From Pseudomonas fluorescens (GTDB taxonomy: Bacteria; Pseudomonadota; Gammaproteobacteria; Pseudomonadales; Pseudomonadaceae), in the NCBI RefSeq assembly GCF_902498195.1, contig NZ_CABVIY010000001.1, positions 186,001-250,000 on the forward strand: DNA of 64,000 nt. Reading direction: 5' to 3'. This document shows positions 48,965 to 57,927 of the stretch, in pieces. A model generated the notes under the pieces. The model did no database searches. It saw only the letters and a list, made by a program, of their open reading frames with translations, and had not been told where the DNA came from. Both the position numbers and the translations under genes were made by a program. Every line of letters begins with the position of its first letter. Positions within the stretch are counted from its first letter, which is position 1.

Positions 48965-49923
48965 AGGGGCTGATGCTGTTGGCCCTCTGGCTGCCGGGTT
49001 CGGCGTGGGCCCTGTGCTCGGTGGTCACGACTGCGCCCGTGAGCTTCGGCTCGCTGAGTTCCATCGCCGTGCGGACGACGTCGCAGCCCGGTTCCACGCT
49101 CAATGCAGGCTTGAGCTGCACCGGCTCGCTGCTGTCATTGCTGACCAGCAACGACCACTTCTGGGCCACCGTCACCTCGACCCAGGGCGGTTTGCGCGGG
49201 CCCACCGGCGACATCATTGGCTACACGATCTACGCCAACAACAGCACCAGTTACCCGCTGACCCGCGGCACCGCCTACGACTTTGCCCGCAACGGCATCA
49301 TCGACGCCCTTGGCCTGCTCAATGGAACGGTGCCGAAAACCGTACCCTTGTATTTCGGCACCACCCTGGGCAGTAACGTCGCGGCCGGGGTCTACAGTGA
49401 AACCCTGAGCATCTTCTGGAACTGGAACTATTGCTCGGGCATCGGTATCGGCGCCGTGTGCATTGGCCGCGATATCAGCAGTGGCACCACGACGCTGACG
49501 GTCAACCTCACCGTGGCCAACGACTGCATCATCACCGCACCGAATATCGCCTTTGGCAGCGCGCCGGTGGTCAGCGCCTTCACCCCGGTCACCGGCCAGA
49601 CCATCAACCTGACCTGCACCAAGGGCAGTGCCTACACTGTCGGGCTGAGCGACGGGCAGAATCCGCTCAGTGTCGGTGGACGTCGACGGATGATTTCCGG
49701 CAGCAATTATCTGGCCTACGACATCTTCAAGAGCGCCGGCACCACCCGTTGGGGCAGCGTTGGCGCCGCGCGGCGGGCCAGTTCGGATGCGGAGGTCAAT
49801 CCGGGGAACGGGTTGGGAAACGGCAGCCAGGTCTTCAATTACAACGCGAGGATTTATACCGACCAGACGACGCCGCCGGCCGGCACTTACCTGGACAGTG
49901 TGGTGCTGGATGTGGGGTTTTGA
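48961..49923 (+). CDS. Two-domain SCPU tip adhesin (CsuE-like)
   Basis: A 320-residue secreted protein beginning at 48961, overlapping the usher stop (ATGA), so the two are translationally coupled. The signal peptide ends near AWA-LC. Two SCPU-like domains follow: residues 18-165 and 170-320 (NDCIITAPNIAFGSAPVVSA in the second). A two-domain product at the end of a Csu operon is the tip adhesin that binds surfaces through hydrophobic loops. Confidence 0.88.
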   Translation: MKGLMLLALWLPGSAWALCSVVTTAPVSFGSLSSIAVRTTSQPGSTLNAGLSCTGSLLSLLTSNDHFWATVTSTQGGLRGPTGDIIGYTIYANNSTSYPLTRGTAYDFARNGIIDALGLLNGTVPKTVPLYFGTTLGSNVAAGVYSETLSIFWNWNYCSGIGIGAVCIGRDISSGTTTLTVNLTVANDCIITAPNIAFGSAPVVSAFTPVTGQTINLTCTKGSAYTVGLSDGQNPLSVGGRRRMISGSNYLAYDIFKSAGTTRWGSVGAARRASSDAEVNPGNGLGNGSQVFNYNARIYTDQTTPPAGTYLDSVVLDVGF

Positions 49924-49959
49924 ACTGACCGCCGGATGTTCAGGCGCCTTCGATCCCCT

Positions 49960-50047
49960 GTGGGAGCGGGCTTGCTCGCGAAGAGGCCGTGTCAGTCAAC
50001 CTTTTTGCCGAATGACACACCGCCTTCGCGAGCAAGCCCGCTCCCAC
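49960..50047. repeat. REP pair (REPIN), family A
   Basis: Inverted REP copies at 49960-49982 and 50025-50047, between the convergent pilus and anti-sigma genes. Confidence 0.92.
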
Positions 50048-50062
50048 AGGGGGTGATGGTGA

Positions 50063-50815
50063 TCAGAAGTTCAGGGTCTGCCTGAGCATCCGCGCCGCCG
50101 GCGTGTCCGTCGGGCTGACCATCGCATAGTTGTAGCCACTCCCGGACCAATACTCGGCCTGCAATCCGCCATCGCTGCGACTGCCCCTGGGCAACATAAA
50201 GTTCTTTGGTCCCGGCGGGCGCACGTAGAAGCTGATCTTGTGTCCGCCCTGGTCTTCATACACCACCATCGCCGCCGGCCCCTGTTCAGTGCTGAGCAAG
50301 CGCCCGCTCACCGGTTTGAAGCCCGCGCCGGCAAGGTCGGGCAAGCGATTGGCCTGGGTGAAGTAGCGATCGAGCCAGCCCTGCATGTCGCCGTCATCGC
50401 CGGCCTTGTAGTCCGCCGGCAGCAGACCCTGCTCGGCAATCAAACGGTAAGCCTGCAGGGCATCGGCCATTGGTTGCGCCGCGCTGAGCAGGGTCATTTC
50501 CCGGGCCTGCCAGCCACTGAAGCCGCCGACGCTGACGGCCAGCAACAGCACGGCGGCACTGGCCAGGTGACGACGGGACTGGCGTTTGAGGCGCTGGCGA
50601 ATCAGCGCGGGATCGAGGTCCGGATTGGCCGGTTGCTGCAAGGCGCCACTCAGGGCCGCGCGCAGTTGCTGGGCGTCCTGTTGCCAGGCCCGAACCTGTG
50701 CAGCCGTCTGCGGATGGCTGGCGAGAAACGTCTCCACCAGACGCCGGTCGTCTTCGCCGAGTTGGTGGTCGACATAAGCGTGCAGGTCACGCTCGCTGGG
50801 GGGCATGCTGATCAT
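50063..50815 (-). CDS. Membrane anti-sigma factor
   Basis: A 250-residue protein with a cytosolic N-terminal sigma-binding part (ERDLHAYVDHQLGEDDRRLVE), one transmembrane helix (LASAAVLLLAVSVGGFSGW, about residues 84-102) and a periplasmic domain. The N-terminus lacks the HxxxCxxC zinc motif of ZAS factors, so redox sensing through that motif is not expected. It overlaps the sigma gene stop by 4 bases (ATGA), so the two are made in fixed proportion. Confidence 0.87.
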   Translation of the reverse strand: MISMPPSERDLHAYVDHQLGEDDRRLVETFLASHPQTAAQVRAWQQDAQQLRAALSGALQQPANPDLDPALIRQRLKRQSRRHLASAAVLLLAVSVGGFSGWQAREMTLLSAAQPMADALQAYRLIAEQGLLPADYKAGDDGDMQGWLDRYFTQANRLPDLAGAGFKPVSGRLLSTEQGPAAMVVYEDQGGHKISFYVRPPGPKNFMLPRGSRSDGGLQAEYWSGSGYNYAMVSPTDTPAARMLRQTLNF

Positions 50816-51318
50816 TTGAGTCTCCGCAGGGCAGGGCGGGTGATTTCGCCATCGCTGAGTTGGCGCAGGGCCTGGCGGGCCCGGGACAGGCGGGACATCA
50901 CGGTGCCGGTGGGGACGTCGAGAATCTCGGCGACCTCTTTATAGCTCAGGCCTTCCACCGACACCCACAGCAGCAGTGCGCGCTGTTCGGCGGGCAATTG
51001 GTCGAAGGCGTTGAGGGTCGATTGGGCGATCACGGTGCGCTCCACCGAAGGTTGCGCATCATCGCGCCCGGTAAAGAATTCGAGCATTCGCGCATAGCGC
51101 CGGGAGCGTCGGTGGGCGTCGAGAAACTGTCGATACAGAATTGCGAACAGCCAGGCGCGCAAGTCGCCTTCGGGGCGCTTATCGCCCCAGCTCGACAGCG
51201 CACGCTCCAGGCACGACTGCACCAGGTCGTCGGCGCTGCTGGCATTGCGCGTCAGCGATACGGCGAAGCGGCGCAACCTGGGAATGATTTCTCTCAGTTG
51301 TTCGTCGATCTCGTTCAT
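50812..51318 (-). CDS. ECF-type RNA polymerase sigma factor
   Basis: A 168-residue ECF sigma with region 2 (RNASSADDLVQSCLERALSS, WLFAILYRQFLDAHR) and region 4 helix-turn-helix (EGLSYKEVAEILDVPTGTVM). The start at 51318 (MNEIDEQLREII) gives a normal length. It is held by the membrane anti-sigma encoded next to it. Upstream is a GGAATAA-N14-CGTCT promoter of the type recognised by ECF sigmas, suggesting autoregulation. Confidence 0.9.
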   Translation of the reverse strand: MNEIDEQLREIIPRLRRFAVSLTRNASSADDLVQSCLERALSSWGDKRPEGDLRAWLFAILYRQFLDAHRRSRRYARMLEFFTGRDDAQPSVERTVIAQSTLNAFDQLPAEQRALLLWVSVEGLSYKEVAEILDVPTGTVMSRLSRARQALRQLSDGEITRPALRRLK

Positions 51319-51352
51319 GAAGTTCTGGCTAGTCACTACGCTATGGACTAGG

Positions 51353-51379
51353 AAGACGCCCGGCATCCGAGGTTATTCC
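51353..51379 (-). promoter_or_regulatory. ECF-type promoter of the sigma/anti-sigma operon
   Basis: On the minus strand GGAATAA (51379-51373), 14-base spacer, CGTCTT (51358-51353), 34 bases before the sigma start. Confidence 0.72.
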
Positions 51380-51407
51380 ACGCCCGGAAAAATAAACACC
51401 AGGCGAT

Positions 51408-51434
51408 GGAATAAACCGCCGTGGGGTTCGTCTG
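51408..51434 (+). promoter_or_regulatory. ECF-type promoter of the peroxidase/b561 operon
   Basis: GGAATAA (51408-51414), 14-base spacer, CGTCTG (51429-51434). Spacing and sequence match the opposite-strand promoter, so the same ECF sigma likely uses both. Confidence 0.72.
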
Positions 51435-51476
51435 CCTGATTCTTCTCACTTGTGGCCGATGGCCCTGGAGTCTTTC

Positions 51477-52553
51477 ATGGTAGATCGATCATCACCGCCA
51501 CCCTTGAGTGCCGCCAGCCTGACGTTGCGTCTGGCCGGCATTGCCGTGGTCGTCGCGGTCGTGGCCGGGGCATTTGCCTACGTCAACGGCACCTTTGACC
51601 CACAGCGCCTGACGCCGAAAAAACTGATCAATGTGCTGGAAACCAACAACGGCGTGCACCCCGGATTCCGCCGCAATCACGCCAAGGGCGTGTGCGTGAT
51701 CGGCCATTTCGAGAGCAGCGGCGAGGCGCGCAGTTATTCCAGCGCACAGGTGTTCAACGAACCGCGCACGCCGGTGGTTGGCCGTCTCGCGGTGCCCCCC
51801 GGCAATCCTTACGCGCCGGACAGCGCGGCACCGATCCGCAGCCTGGCGCTGCGCTTCACTCAGGCGAACGGCCAGCAGTGGCGGACCGGGATGAACAGCA
51901 TGCCGGTGTTCCCGGTGGCCACGCCCGAGGCGTTCTATCAGTTGCAGCAAGCCCAATCGCCACTGCCTTCGACCGGTAAACCGGACCCTGCGGCAGTGCC
52001 GGCATTCTTCGGTTCGCACCCCGAAGCCGCGGCGTTCCTGGCATGGGTGAAAACCGCGAAACCTTCGGCCAGCTACGTGACGGAAACTTACAACAGCGTT
52101 AACGCGTTCTATCTGGTCAATGCCGCCGGGCAAAAACAGGCGGTGCGCTGGAACATGGTGCCGGTCGCCCAGGATGCACCGGGTGCAGCAGCGCCAGAGG
52201 GCAGCGATTATCTGGATAAAGATCTGGTGCAACGTATCGCTGCGGGCCCACAGCGCTGGCAATTGATGATCACCCTGGCCAACCCCGGTGACCCGGTCAA
52301 CGACGCCACCAAGGTCTGGCCCGAAGGCCGCAAGGTGCTGAACGCCGGTACTCTGGTGCTGGAAAGCGTGCAGCCGCAACTCAGCGGAGAGTGCCGCGAC
52401 ATCAACTATGACCCACTGGTGTTGCCCTCCGGCATCGAGGCTTCCGACGACCCATTGCTTGCCGCACGCTCGGCCGCCTATGCCACTTCCTACCTGCGTC
52501 GCACCAGCGAAGTCAGCCAGTTGCCCGCCGCCCAACAGGAGGCCCAGCAATGA
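51477..52553 (+). CDS. Catalase-family heme peroxidase (SrpA-like)
   Basis: A 358-residue protein with an N-terminal membrane anchor or signal (LRLAGIAVVVAVVAGAFAYV, about residues 17-36) and a minimal catalase core. The distal His is His68 in RRNHAKG and the heme-ligand Tyr is Tyr335 near RSAAY. Such short catalase-like proteins act as periplasmic peroxidases, not full catalases. The start at 51477 follows GGAG. The stop overlaps the start of the cytochrome b561 gene (ATGA), a pairing that supplies electrons to the peroxidase. Confidence 0.88.
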   Translation: MVDRSSPPPLSAASLTLRLAGIAVVVAVVAGAFAYVNGTFDPQRLTPKKLINVLETNNGVHPGFRRNHAKGVCVIGHFESSGEARSYSSAQVFNEPRTPVVGRLAVPPGNPYAPDSAAPIRSLALRFTQANGQQWRTGMNSMPVFPVATPEAFYQLQQAQSPLPSTGKPDPAAVPAFFGSHPEAAAFLAWVKTAKPSASYVTETYNSVNAFYLVNAAGQKQAVRWNMVPVAQDAPGAAAPEGSDYLDKDLVQRIAAGPQRWQLMITLANPGDPVNDATKVWPEGRKVLNAGTLVLESVQPQLSGECRDINYDPLVLPSGIEASDDPLLAARSAAYATSYLRRTSEVSQLPAAQQEAQQ

Positions 52554-53101
52554 GCACTCAACCTAACCACTTCGCTCCTTTGGCGCGCCTGCTGCACTGG
52601 CTGATGGCCCTGATGATCATCGCCATGCTGTTCATCGGCGCGGGCATGGTCGCCTCGGTGTCCGAACGCCATGAATGGCTGATCCACCTGCACAAACCCT
52701 TGGGCGTGGCGATTCTGTTGCTGGTGATCGTGCGTCTCGTAGTGCGCTTCTCCACGAAGCAACCACCCTTGCCCGCCGACCTGCCGGGCTGGCAAGCGCT
52801 GGCGGCCAAGGCGTCGCATGTATTGCTGTACGCCTTGATGCTGGTTTTGCCGTTGCTGGGTTGGGCGATGATCTCGGCATCAGGCGAGCCGGTGATGCTC
52901 GGCAGTTCGTTGCAGTTACCGTCGATTGTGTCGGCCAATGCGCAGGTGTTCGCATTCCTGCGCAAGGCCCATGGGTATCTGGCGTATTTGCTGTTTTTGA
53001 CGGTGTTGCTGCATCTGGCGGCGGCGTTGTATCACGGTTGGGTGCGCCGGGATGGGGTGCTGGAGAGCATGTTGCGGGGTAAGGATCGCAGCCGGCTGTA
53101 A
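52550..53101 (+). CDS. Cytochrome b561 partner of the peroxidase
   Basis: A 183-residue four-helix diheme b561 protein with His residues in LLHWLMALMIIAM, LIHLHKPLGVAILLL and LLHLAAALYHGWV. It overlaps the catalase-family gene by 4 bases and is its likely electron donor, moving electrons from ubiquinol to the periplasmic heme. It is distinct from the lone b561 gene at 30.3 kb. Confidence 0.9.
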   Translation: MSTQPNHFAPLARLLHWLMALMIIAMLFIGAGMVASVSERHEWLIHLHKPLGVAILLLVIVRLVVRFSTKQPPLPADLPGWQALAAKASHVLLYALMLVLPLLGWAMISASGEPVMLGSSLQLPSIVSANAQVFAFLRKAHGYLAYLLFLTVLLHLAAALYHGWVRRDGVLESMLRGKDRSRL

Positions 53102-53116
53102 GCTGGAAATACAAAA

Positions 53117-53184
53117 GATCGCAGCCTTCGGCAGCTCCTACAGGGATCGGCGTTTACCTGTAGGAGCTGCCGAAGGCTGCGATC
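53117..53184. repeat. REP pair (REPIN), family B
   Basis: Perfect inverted 25-base copies at 53117-53141 and 53160-53184, between two convergent genes. Confidence 0.92.
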
Positions 53185-53203
53185 TTTTGATCTTAAAGGG
53201 CAA

Positions 53204-54346
53204 TCAGCGCAACGAGCCGACCATCTCGGTCACGGTCGTCAGTACATCCTTGGCCAACTGCTTCGACCGCTTGCCCGACCAACCCGTCAGCGGATTCGGC
53301 GCATCGTCGTTGTCCTTGAACGGCATCTCCAGGGTCAACGACAGGCAGTCGTATTTCTGGCCGACGCTGTTGCACGCCAGGGTCATGTTGGCTTTGCCCG
53401 GTTCGTCGCGGGTGTAGCCGTGTTTGGTCTGGAAGTCCTTGGTCAGGTGTTTCAGGTGGCTGCGGAAGTGCTCTTCGAGTGCTGCGATCCGCGGCGTGTA
53501 GCCGGGGTTGCCTTCGCAGCCGGCGGTGAAGACGTAAGGGATTTCTTCGTCGCCATGGATGTCGAGGAACAGGTCGACGCCGTACTTTTCCATCTGCTGC
53601 TGGACGAAAAAGACTTCCGGGCTGATTTCCTGGCTGGCGCTCTGCCAGGCGCGGTTCAGGTCCTGGCCCATGGCGTTGGTGCGCAGGTGGCCGTGGAACG
53701 CGCCGTCCGGGTTCATGTTCGGCACCAGGTACAGGTCGGCGCTGGCCAGCAGTGTGTTCAGTACCGGATCGTCGTGATGTTCCAGGCGCTCGATCACGCC
53801 TTCCATGAACCACTCGGCCATGTGTTCGCCCGGATGTTGCTGGGCAATGATCCACACCTTGCGCCGGCCTTCGGCACCGGTGCCTTTGCGCAGCAGTTGA
53901 ATGTCACGCCCTTCGACGCTCTTGCCGGTGGCCAGCAGTTCGGTGCCGGCCTTGCTCAGCGCCTGCTCGATCAACCAGTCGTGGCGACCCCGGCTGTAGG
54001 GTTCGAAGTAGGCGAACCAGGCATGGGTTTGCGTGGCTTCGAGGCAGAAGCGCAGGCAGTCGCCTTCGAAGATGGTCGGCACCTGGAACCAGTTGACGTG
54101 ATCATAGGAGGCCCGGGCCTGATAGCCGTCCCAGGCCTTGTTGTACGAAGACTGGCTGGCATTGTTCAGGCGAAACCAGTGTTCCTGGCCGACGTGCAGA
54201 CCGCTGGCCTTGAAGTGGAACCATTGAAAGTGGTTGCTTTTGGTGTCGGGTCGCATGGCCAGCAAGGGCTTGAGAGGGTCGCTGACATCGATCACCTGGA
54301 TGTTGCCGCTGTCGAAGTTGGCAGTGATGTCGAGAGTTTTAGCCAC
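53204..54346 (-). CDS. M14-family cytosolic carboxypeptidase (CCP-like)
   Basis: A 380-residue metallocarboxypeptidase. Zinc ligands are His171 and Glu174 (QQHPGEHMAEW) and His264 (LDIHGDEE); the catalytic Glu is Glu340 (LTLEMPFKD). Residues 1-130 form the beta-sandwich domain typical of cytosolic carboxypeptidases, the enzymes that remove glutamates from tubulin in eukaryotes. No signal peptide, so it acts in the cytosol. The bacterial substrate is unknown. The gene is monocistronic. Confidence 0.9.
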   Translation of the reverse strand: MAKTLDITANFDSGNIQVIDVSDPLKPLLAMRPDTKSNHFQWFHFKASGLHVGQEHWFRLNNASQSSYNKAWDGYQARASYDHVNWFQVPTIFEGDCLRFCLEATQTHAWFAYFEPYSRGRHDWLIEQALSKAGTELLATGKSVEGRDIQLLRKGTGAEGRRKVWIIAQQHPGEHMAEWFMEGVIERLEHHDDPVLNTLLASADLYLVPNMNPDGAFHGHLRTNAMGQDLNRAWQSASQEISPEVFFVQQQMEKYGVDLFLDIHGDEEIPYVFTAGCEGNPGYTPRIAALEEHFRSHLKHLTKDFQTKHGYTRDEPGKANMTLACNSVGQKYDCLSLTLEMPFKDNDDAPNPLTGWSGKRSKQLAKDVLTTVTEMVGSLR

Positions 54347-54715
54347 GGTCAGGGTTCCTGATTAAGATTTTTATGGCGGCTACTTTACACGCAAGAGCAG
54401 GGGGTTAGGAGCGTAGAAAAACCGGCTCACCCGCCATGCCGCCGATTTGATTCGCGGCTCACCCTTTGCCGGAAAGTCCACCGTCACAGCATAGCTATCG
54501 GGCGTGTTACCACCCGCACCCTTTTGTGGCGCTGTGGTGACAGCGTGGGGCGTTTCAACTCGTTACCGTCCGGTATCGCAGGCTGCACATGGCGCCACCC
54601 ATTCCTGATAAGTCAATCCAATCAAACACCTGCATCCCATGTGTGGATTCTGGCATGCAATGTGCTTTTTTGGCTTTATGGATAATTGGATACAAAAATA
54701 CAAAAGGTGCTTACG
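54347..54715. other. Intergenic region upstream of the GntR regulator
   Basis: No gene is seen. The half next to the M14 gene has ordinary composition and one imperfect inverted repeat (GTTACCAC / GTGGTGAC near 54510-54545). The last 60 bases are AT-rich, with a repeated ATACAAAAATAC-type stretch just before the GntR start that could hold its promoter and an autoregulatory operator. Confidence 0.4.
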
Positions 54716-55384
54716 ATGAAATTCGCCCCTGTCTACACCGAGCGCCAGCCCGTGACCGCCGAAGAGGAGGCCTACAACTTTCTCCTGGAAGCGATTTGCA
54801 AAGGACGTTACCGCACCGGTGAACGGCTGATTGCCGAGGACATCGCCGGGGAAATCGGCATGAGCCGCATGCCGGTGCGCGAAGCCTTCCGCCGTCTGGA
54901 TGCCGACGGCTTGGTCACGCTGCGACCCAATCGCGGTGCCATCGTGCGCGGCTTGAACATCGATGAAATGCGGGAAGTGTTCGAGATGCGCAGCGCCCTT
55001 GAAGGCCTGGCCATCCGCGTCGCCGTGACCAAACTCACCGAGCGCCATTTCAGCCAGCTGGAGCGCCTGCTCGATGAAATGGACGACTACCGCGAAGACG
55101 GTGCCGAGTGGGTCAGCCGACATCGTGCGTTCCATGAGTACCTGTGCAGCCTCAGTGAGCGCCCGCGCCTGATGCGGCAAATCTCGGCGCTGTATTCGGT
55201 GATCGAGCCGCACATGCGCCTGTGGCTGCAACACGCCGACAAACCCCGCAGCGCCCGGGACGAACACGCCTCGATCGTTGACGCCTTGCGTACCGGCGAC
55301 CCGGACAAAGCCGCCGCCGTGGTGTGCGAACACATCGAGGGCACCATTCCGCGGCTCATTCAGTTTCTCGAAGCCCACCAATAG
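54716..55384 (+). CDS. GntR-family (FadR/FCD) regulator of the gamma-glutamyl cluster
   Basis: A 222-residue regulator: winged helix at residues 12-75 (MSRMPVREAFRRLDADGLV) and an FCD ligand-binding domain with metal-site histidines (HRAFHEYLC, DEHASIVDAL, CEHIEG). The start at 54716 follows AAAAGGTG. It leads into the ABC transporter and ggt genes in the same direction and probably represses them until a small organic-acid or peptide ligand is present. Ligand unknown. Confidence 0.88.
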   Translation: MKFAPVYTERQPVTAEEEAYNFLLEAICKGRYRTGERLIAEDIAGEIGMSRMPVREAFRRLDADGLVTLRPNRGAIVRGLNIDEMREVFEMRSALEGLAIRVAVTKLTERHFSQLERLLDEMDDYREDGAEWVSRHRAFHEYLCSLSERPRLMRQISALYSVIEPHMRLWLQHADKPRSARDEHASIVDALRTGDPDKAAAVVCEHIEGTIPRLIQFLEAHQ

Positions 55385-55400
55385 AACAACCCCATCCCCC

Positions 55401-55496
55401 GTAGGAGCTGTGTAGGAGCTGTCGAGTGCAACGAGGCTGCGATCCTTTGACTTTCAAAGACAAGATCAAAAGATCGCAGCCTGCGGCAGCGCCTAC
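55401..55496. repeat. REP pair (REPIN), family B, rearranged
   Basis: The right copy (55472-55496) is near consensus. The left copy is altered: the first 11 bases are duplicated (55401-55411 and 55412-55422) and an insertion interrupts the stem. Confidence 0.75.
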
Positions 55497-55530
55497 GGGG
55501 GTTTACGTTGCAGCCACTTGGAGTTTTGCC

Positions 55531-56337
55531 ATGCACAAGCCTTGCGCGTTAGCTGCTGTCCTGTCCTTGAGTCTGTGTTCGCAATGGGCGCTCGCCGCCC
55601 CCGAGTTACCCGAGCGTCTGAGCAAAAGTGAAAAGATCGTCTATTGCTCCGGCATGGATTCGCCACCGCTGGTGTCATTCGACATGAAGCAACAACCGGT
55701 CGGGCTTCAAGTCGACATGGGGCAAGCCATTGCCCAGCGCCTGGGCGACAAGAAAGTCGAATGGCGCATCTCGCCCTTCGCCGGGCTGATCCCGGCCTTG
55801 CTGGCGCAGCAGTGCGACATGATCGTCGATCAGTTGTTCGACAAGCCCGAACGCCGCGAGGTGATCGACATCGTCAACTTCATGTATTCCAGCCAGTCCA
55901 TCGTGGTGCCCAAGGGCAACCCGAAAGCGGTGAACACTTTGGAGGATCTGTCCGGGCTGAAGGTCGCTGTCAGCAACGGTTCGACCATCCGCGTGTTGCT
56001 GGGCAAGGAAAACGAAAAACTCGAAGCGGCCGGCAAGGCACCGATGAAACTGGTGGTGTACAACGTCGACGCCGATGCCTTCCAGGCCTTGCGCATCAAT
56101 CAGGTGGACGCCTTCGGCACCACGGTCGAATCCGCCGGCCACTATCAGCAACTGGCCCCGGACCTGTTTCAGTCGGCGGTGCCGGCATTCAATCGCATCC
56201 TCACCGGTTTCGGCGTGCGTAAAAGCGATCCGCAGCTGACGGTGGCCTTGACCGAAGTGTTGCAAGGCATGCGCGCCGACGGCAGTTACGCCGCGCTCCT
56301 CAGCAAATGGCATGTCGACAGCGACAAACTGGACTGA
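55531..56337 (+). CDS. ABC transporter substrate-binding protein (polar amino acid type)
   Basis: A 268-residue periplasmic protein with signal peptide (cleavage near ALA-AP) and a family 3 solute-binding fold. Motifs include GLQVDMGQAIAQRLG, LIPALLAQQCDMIVDQ and AVSNGSTIRVL. It binds an amino acid or small peptide and delivers it to the permease that follows. The link to ggt suggests a gamma-glutamyl compound. Confidence 0.88.
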   Translation: MHKPCALAAVLSLSLCSQWALAAPELPERLSKSEKIVYCSGMDSPPLVSFDMKQQPVGLQVDMGQAIAQRLGDKKVEWRISPFAGLIPALLAQQCDMIVDQLFDKPERREVIDIVNFMYSSQSIVVPKGNPKAVNTLEDLSGLKVAVSNGSTIRVLLGKENEKLEAAGKAPMKLVVYNVDADAFQALRINQVDAFGTTVESAGHYQQLAPDLFQSAVPAFNRILTGFGVRKSDPQLTVALTEVLQGMRADGSYAALLSKWHVDSDKLD

Positions 56338-56348
56338 GGGCAAACCGA

Positions 56349-57116
56349 ATGAATTTCAATTGGGATGTGTTCTGGCAGTACCTGTTGCAGCCCAGCGATG
56401 TGTACCTGACGGGGTTGTGGCTGACCTGCCTGATCAGTGTGTCGGCGATGTTGCTCGGTTGCGTGCTGGGGCTGATCGCCGCGTTGATGAAACTGTCGAG
56501 CAACCCGCTGTTGCAGTATCCGGTGCGCTTTTACGTCTGGTTGATGCGCGGCACGCCGCTGTTGGTGCAGATCGTGTTTCTGTACACGGCCTTGGCGGCG
56601 GGGGGCATTTTCCGCTTTGAAGACCTCGACCTTGGCTGGTTCATCGTGCCCGGCAACATCCAGGCCGCGATCATCGCCCTGGGCCTGAATGAAGGCGCGT
56701 ACATGGCCGAGATCATCCGTGCCGGCATCGGCGCGGTGGACAAGGGCCAGTACGAAGCGGGCCGTTCCCTGGGCATGACCTTTGCCAAGTTGATGCGCCG
56801 AATCGTGTTGCCCCAGGCGTTCCGGGTGATCGTGCCGCCGCTGGGCAACGAGTTCAACGTGATGCTGAAAAACACCACGCTGGTCAGCGTGATCGGGGTG
56901 CAGGAGTTGTTGCTGAGTACGCAGATGGTGACGTCGGCGACGTTCCGGGTGTTCGAGTTGTACCTGGTCGTGGCCATTTACTTCCTGGTCTTGACCACGC
57001 TCTGGGGCTTTTTCCAGCGTTGGCTCGAAGCGCGTTTCGGTCAGTCGGATCGTCCGGCGCCGGCCGCCAGTCGGATGTTCGGTCGTAACACCATGAAACT
57101 GTTGAGGGGGCGTTGA
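56349..57116 (+). CDS. ABC transporter permease (HisM/GlnP type)
   Basis: A 255-residue inner-membrane permease starting at 56349 ([14 protein letters not shown]). It has the EAA loop ([21 protein letters not shown]) and PNEF-like sequence, typical of amino-acid importers. A single permease implies a homodimeric transporter. It is 11 bases after the substrate-binding gene. Confidence 0.9.
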   Translation: MNFNWDVFWQYLLQPSDVYLTGLWLTCLISVSAMLLGCVLGLIAALMKLSSNPLLQYPVRFYVWLMRGTPLLVQIVFLYTALAAGGIFRFEDLDLGWFIVPGNIQAAIIALGLNEGAYMAEIIRAGIGAVDKGQYEAGRSLGMTFAKLMRRIVLPQAFRVIVPPLGNEFNVMLKNTTLVSVIGVQELLLSTQMVTSATFRVFELYLVVAIYFLVLTTLWGFFQRWLEARFGQSDRPAPAASRMFGRNTMKLLRGR

Positions 57117-57117
57117 G

Positions 57118-57897
57118 ATGGCGCACATGAGTGAAGAGCTGGTCATCGAAGCGCTGGACATTCACAAGTCCTTCGGTGACCTGGAAATTCTCAAGGGCAT
57201 TTCCCTGCAAGTGCGACGGGGCGAAGTGGTGGTGCTGATCGGTGCGTCCGGGTCCGGCAAAACCACGTTCATTCGGTGTATCAACTTGCTGGAGGACATT
57301 CAGTCCGGACAGATCCGTGTGTCTGGCAAGCCGATGGGGTATCGCACCCGGGCCGACGGCAGCCTGGCCCGTGATTCGGAACGCAACATCGCCCGCCAGC
57401 GCCGGGACATCGGCATGGTGTTCCAGCGCTTCAACCTGTTCCCGCACATGACCGCCCTGGAAAACATCATCGAAGCGCCCATCCAGGTGCTGGGGGTGGC
57501 CCGCGCGGCGGCGGTCGAGCAGGCGCGCGCCTTGCTCAAGCGCGTCGGGCTGGCGGAGAAGGCGGATCACTATCCGTCGATGTTGTCCGGTGGCCAGCAG
57601 CAGCGGGTCGCGATTGCCCGGGCATTGGCCATGAAACCGCAGGCGATGCTGTTCGACGAACCCACCAGTGCCCTGGATCCGGAGACGGTCGGCGAAGTGC
57701 TGCAGGTGATGAAGGAGCTGGCCGAGGAGGGCATGACCATGGTCGTGGTCACCCACGAAATGGGGTTTGCCCGGGAAGTGGCCGACCGGGTGGTGGTGCT
57801 CGACCAGGGCGAACTGATCGAACAGGGCCCGCCGGAGCAGATCTTCAGCCAGCCCGTCCATGCCCGTACGCGGGCGTTCCTCAGCCGCGTGTTGTGA
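57118..57897 (+). CDS. ABC transporter ATP-binding protein (amino acid type)
   Basis: A 259-residue ATPase with Walker A GASGSGKT (42-49), signature [10 protein letters not shown] and Walker [15 protein letters not shown]. It energises the importer encoded by the two genes before it. It starts one base after the permease stop, so the three genes form an operon. Confidence 0.94.
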   Translation: MAHMSEELVIEALDIHKSFGDLEILKGISLQVRRGEVVVLIGASGSGKTTFIRCINLLEDIQSGQIRVSGKPMGYRTRADGSLARDSERNIARQRRDIGMVFQRFNLFPHMTALENIIEAPIQVLGVARAAAVEQARALLKRVGLAEKADHYPSMLSGGQQQRVAIARALAMKPQAMLFDEPTSALDPETVGEVLQVMKELAEEGMTMVVVTHEMGFAREVADRVVVLDQGELIEQGPPEQIFSQPVHARTRAFLSRVL

Positions 57898-57927
57898 ACC
57901 CGTCAAAAACTTTTGTGTGAGTCTGCC

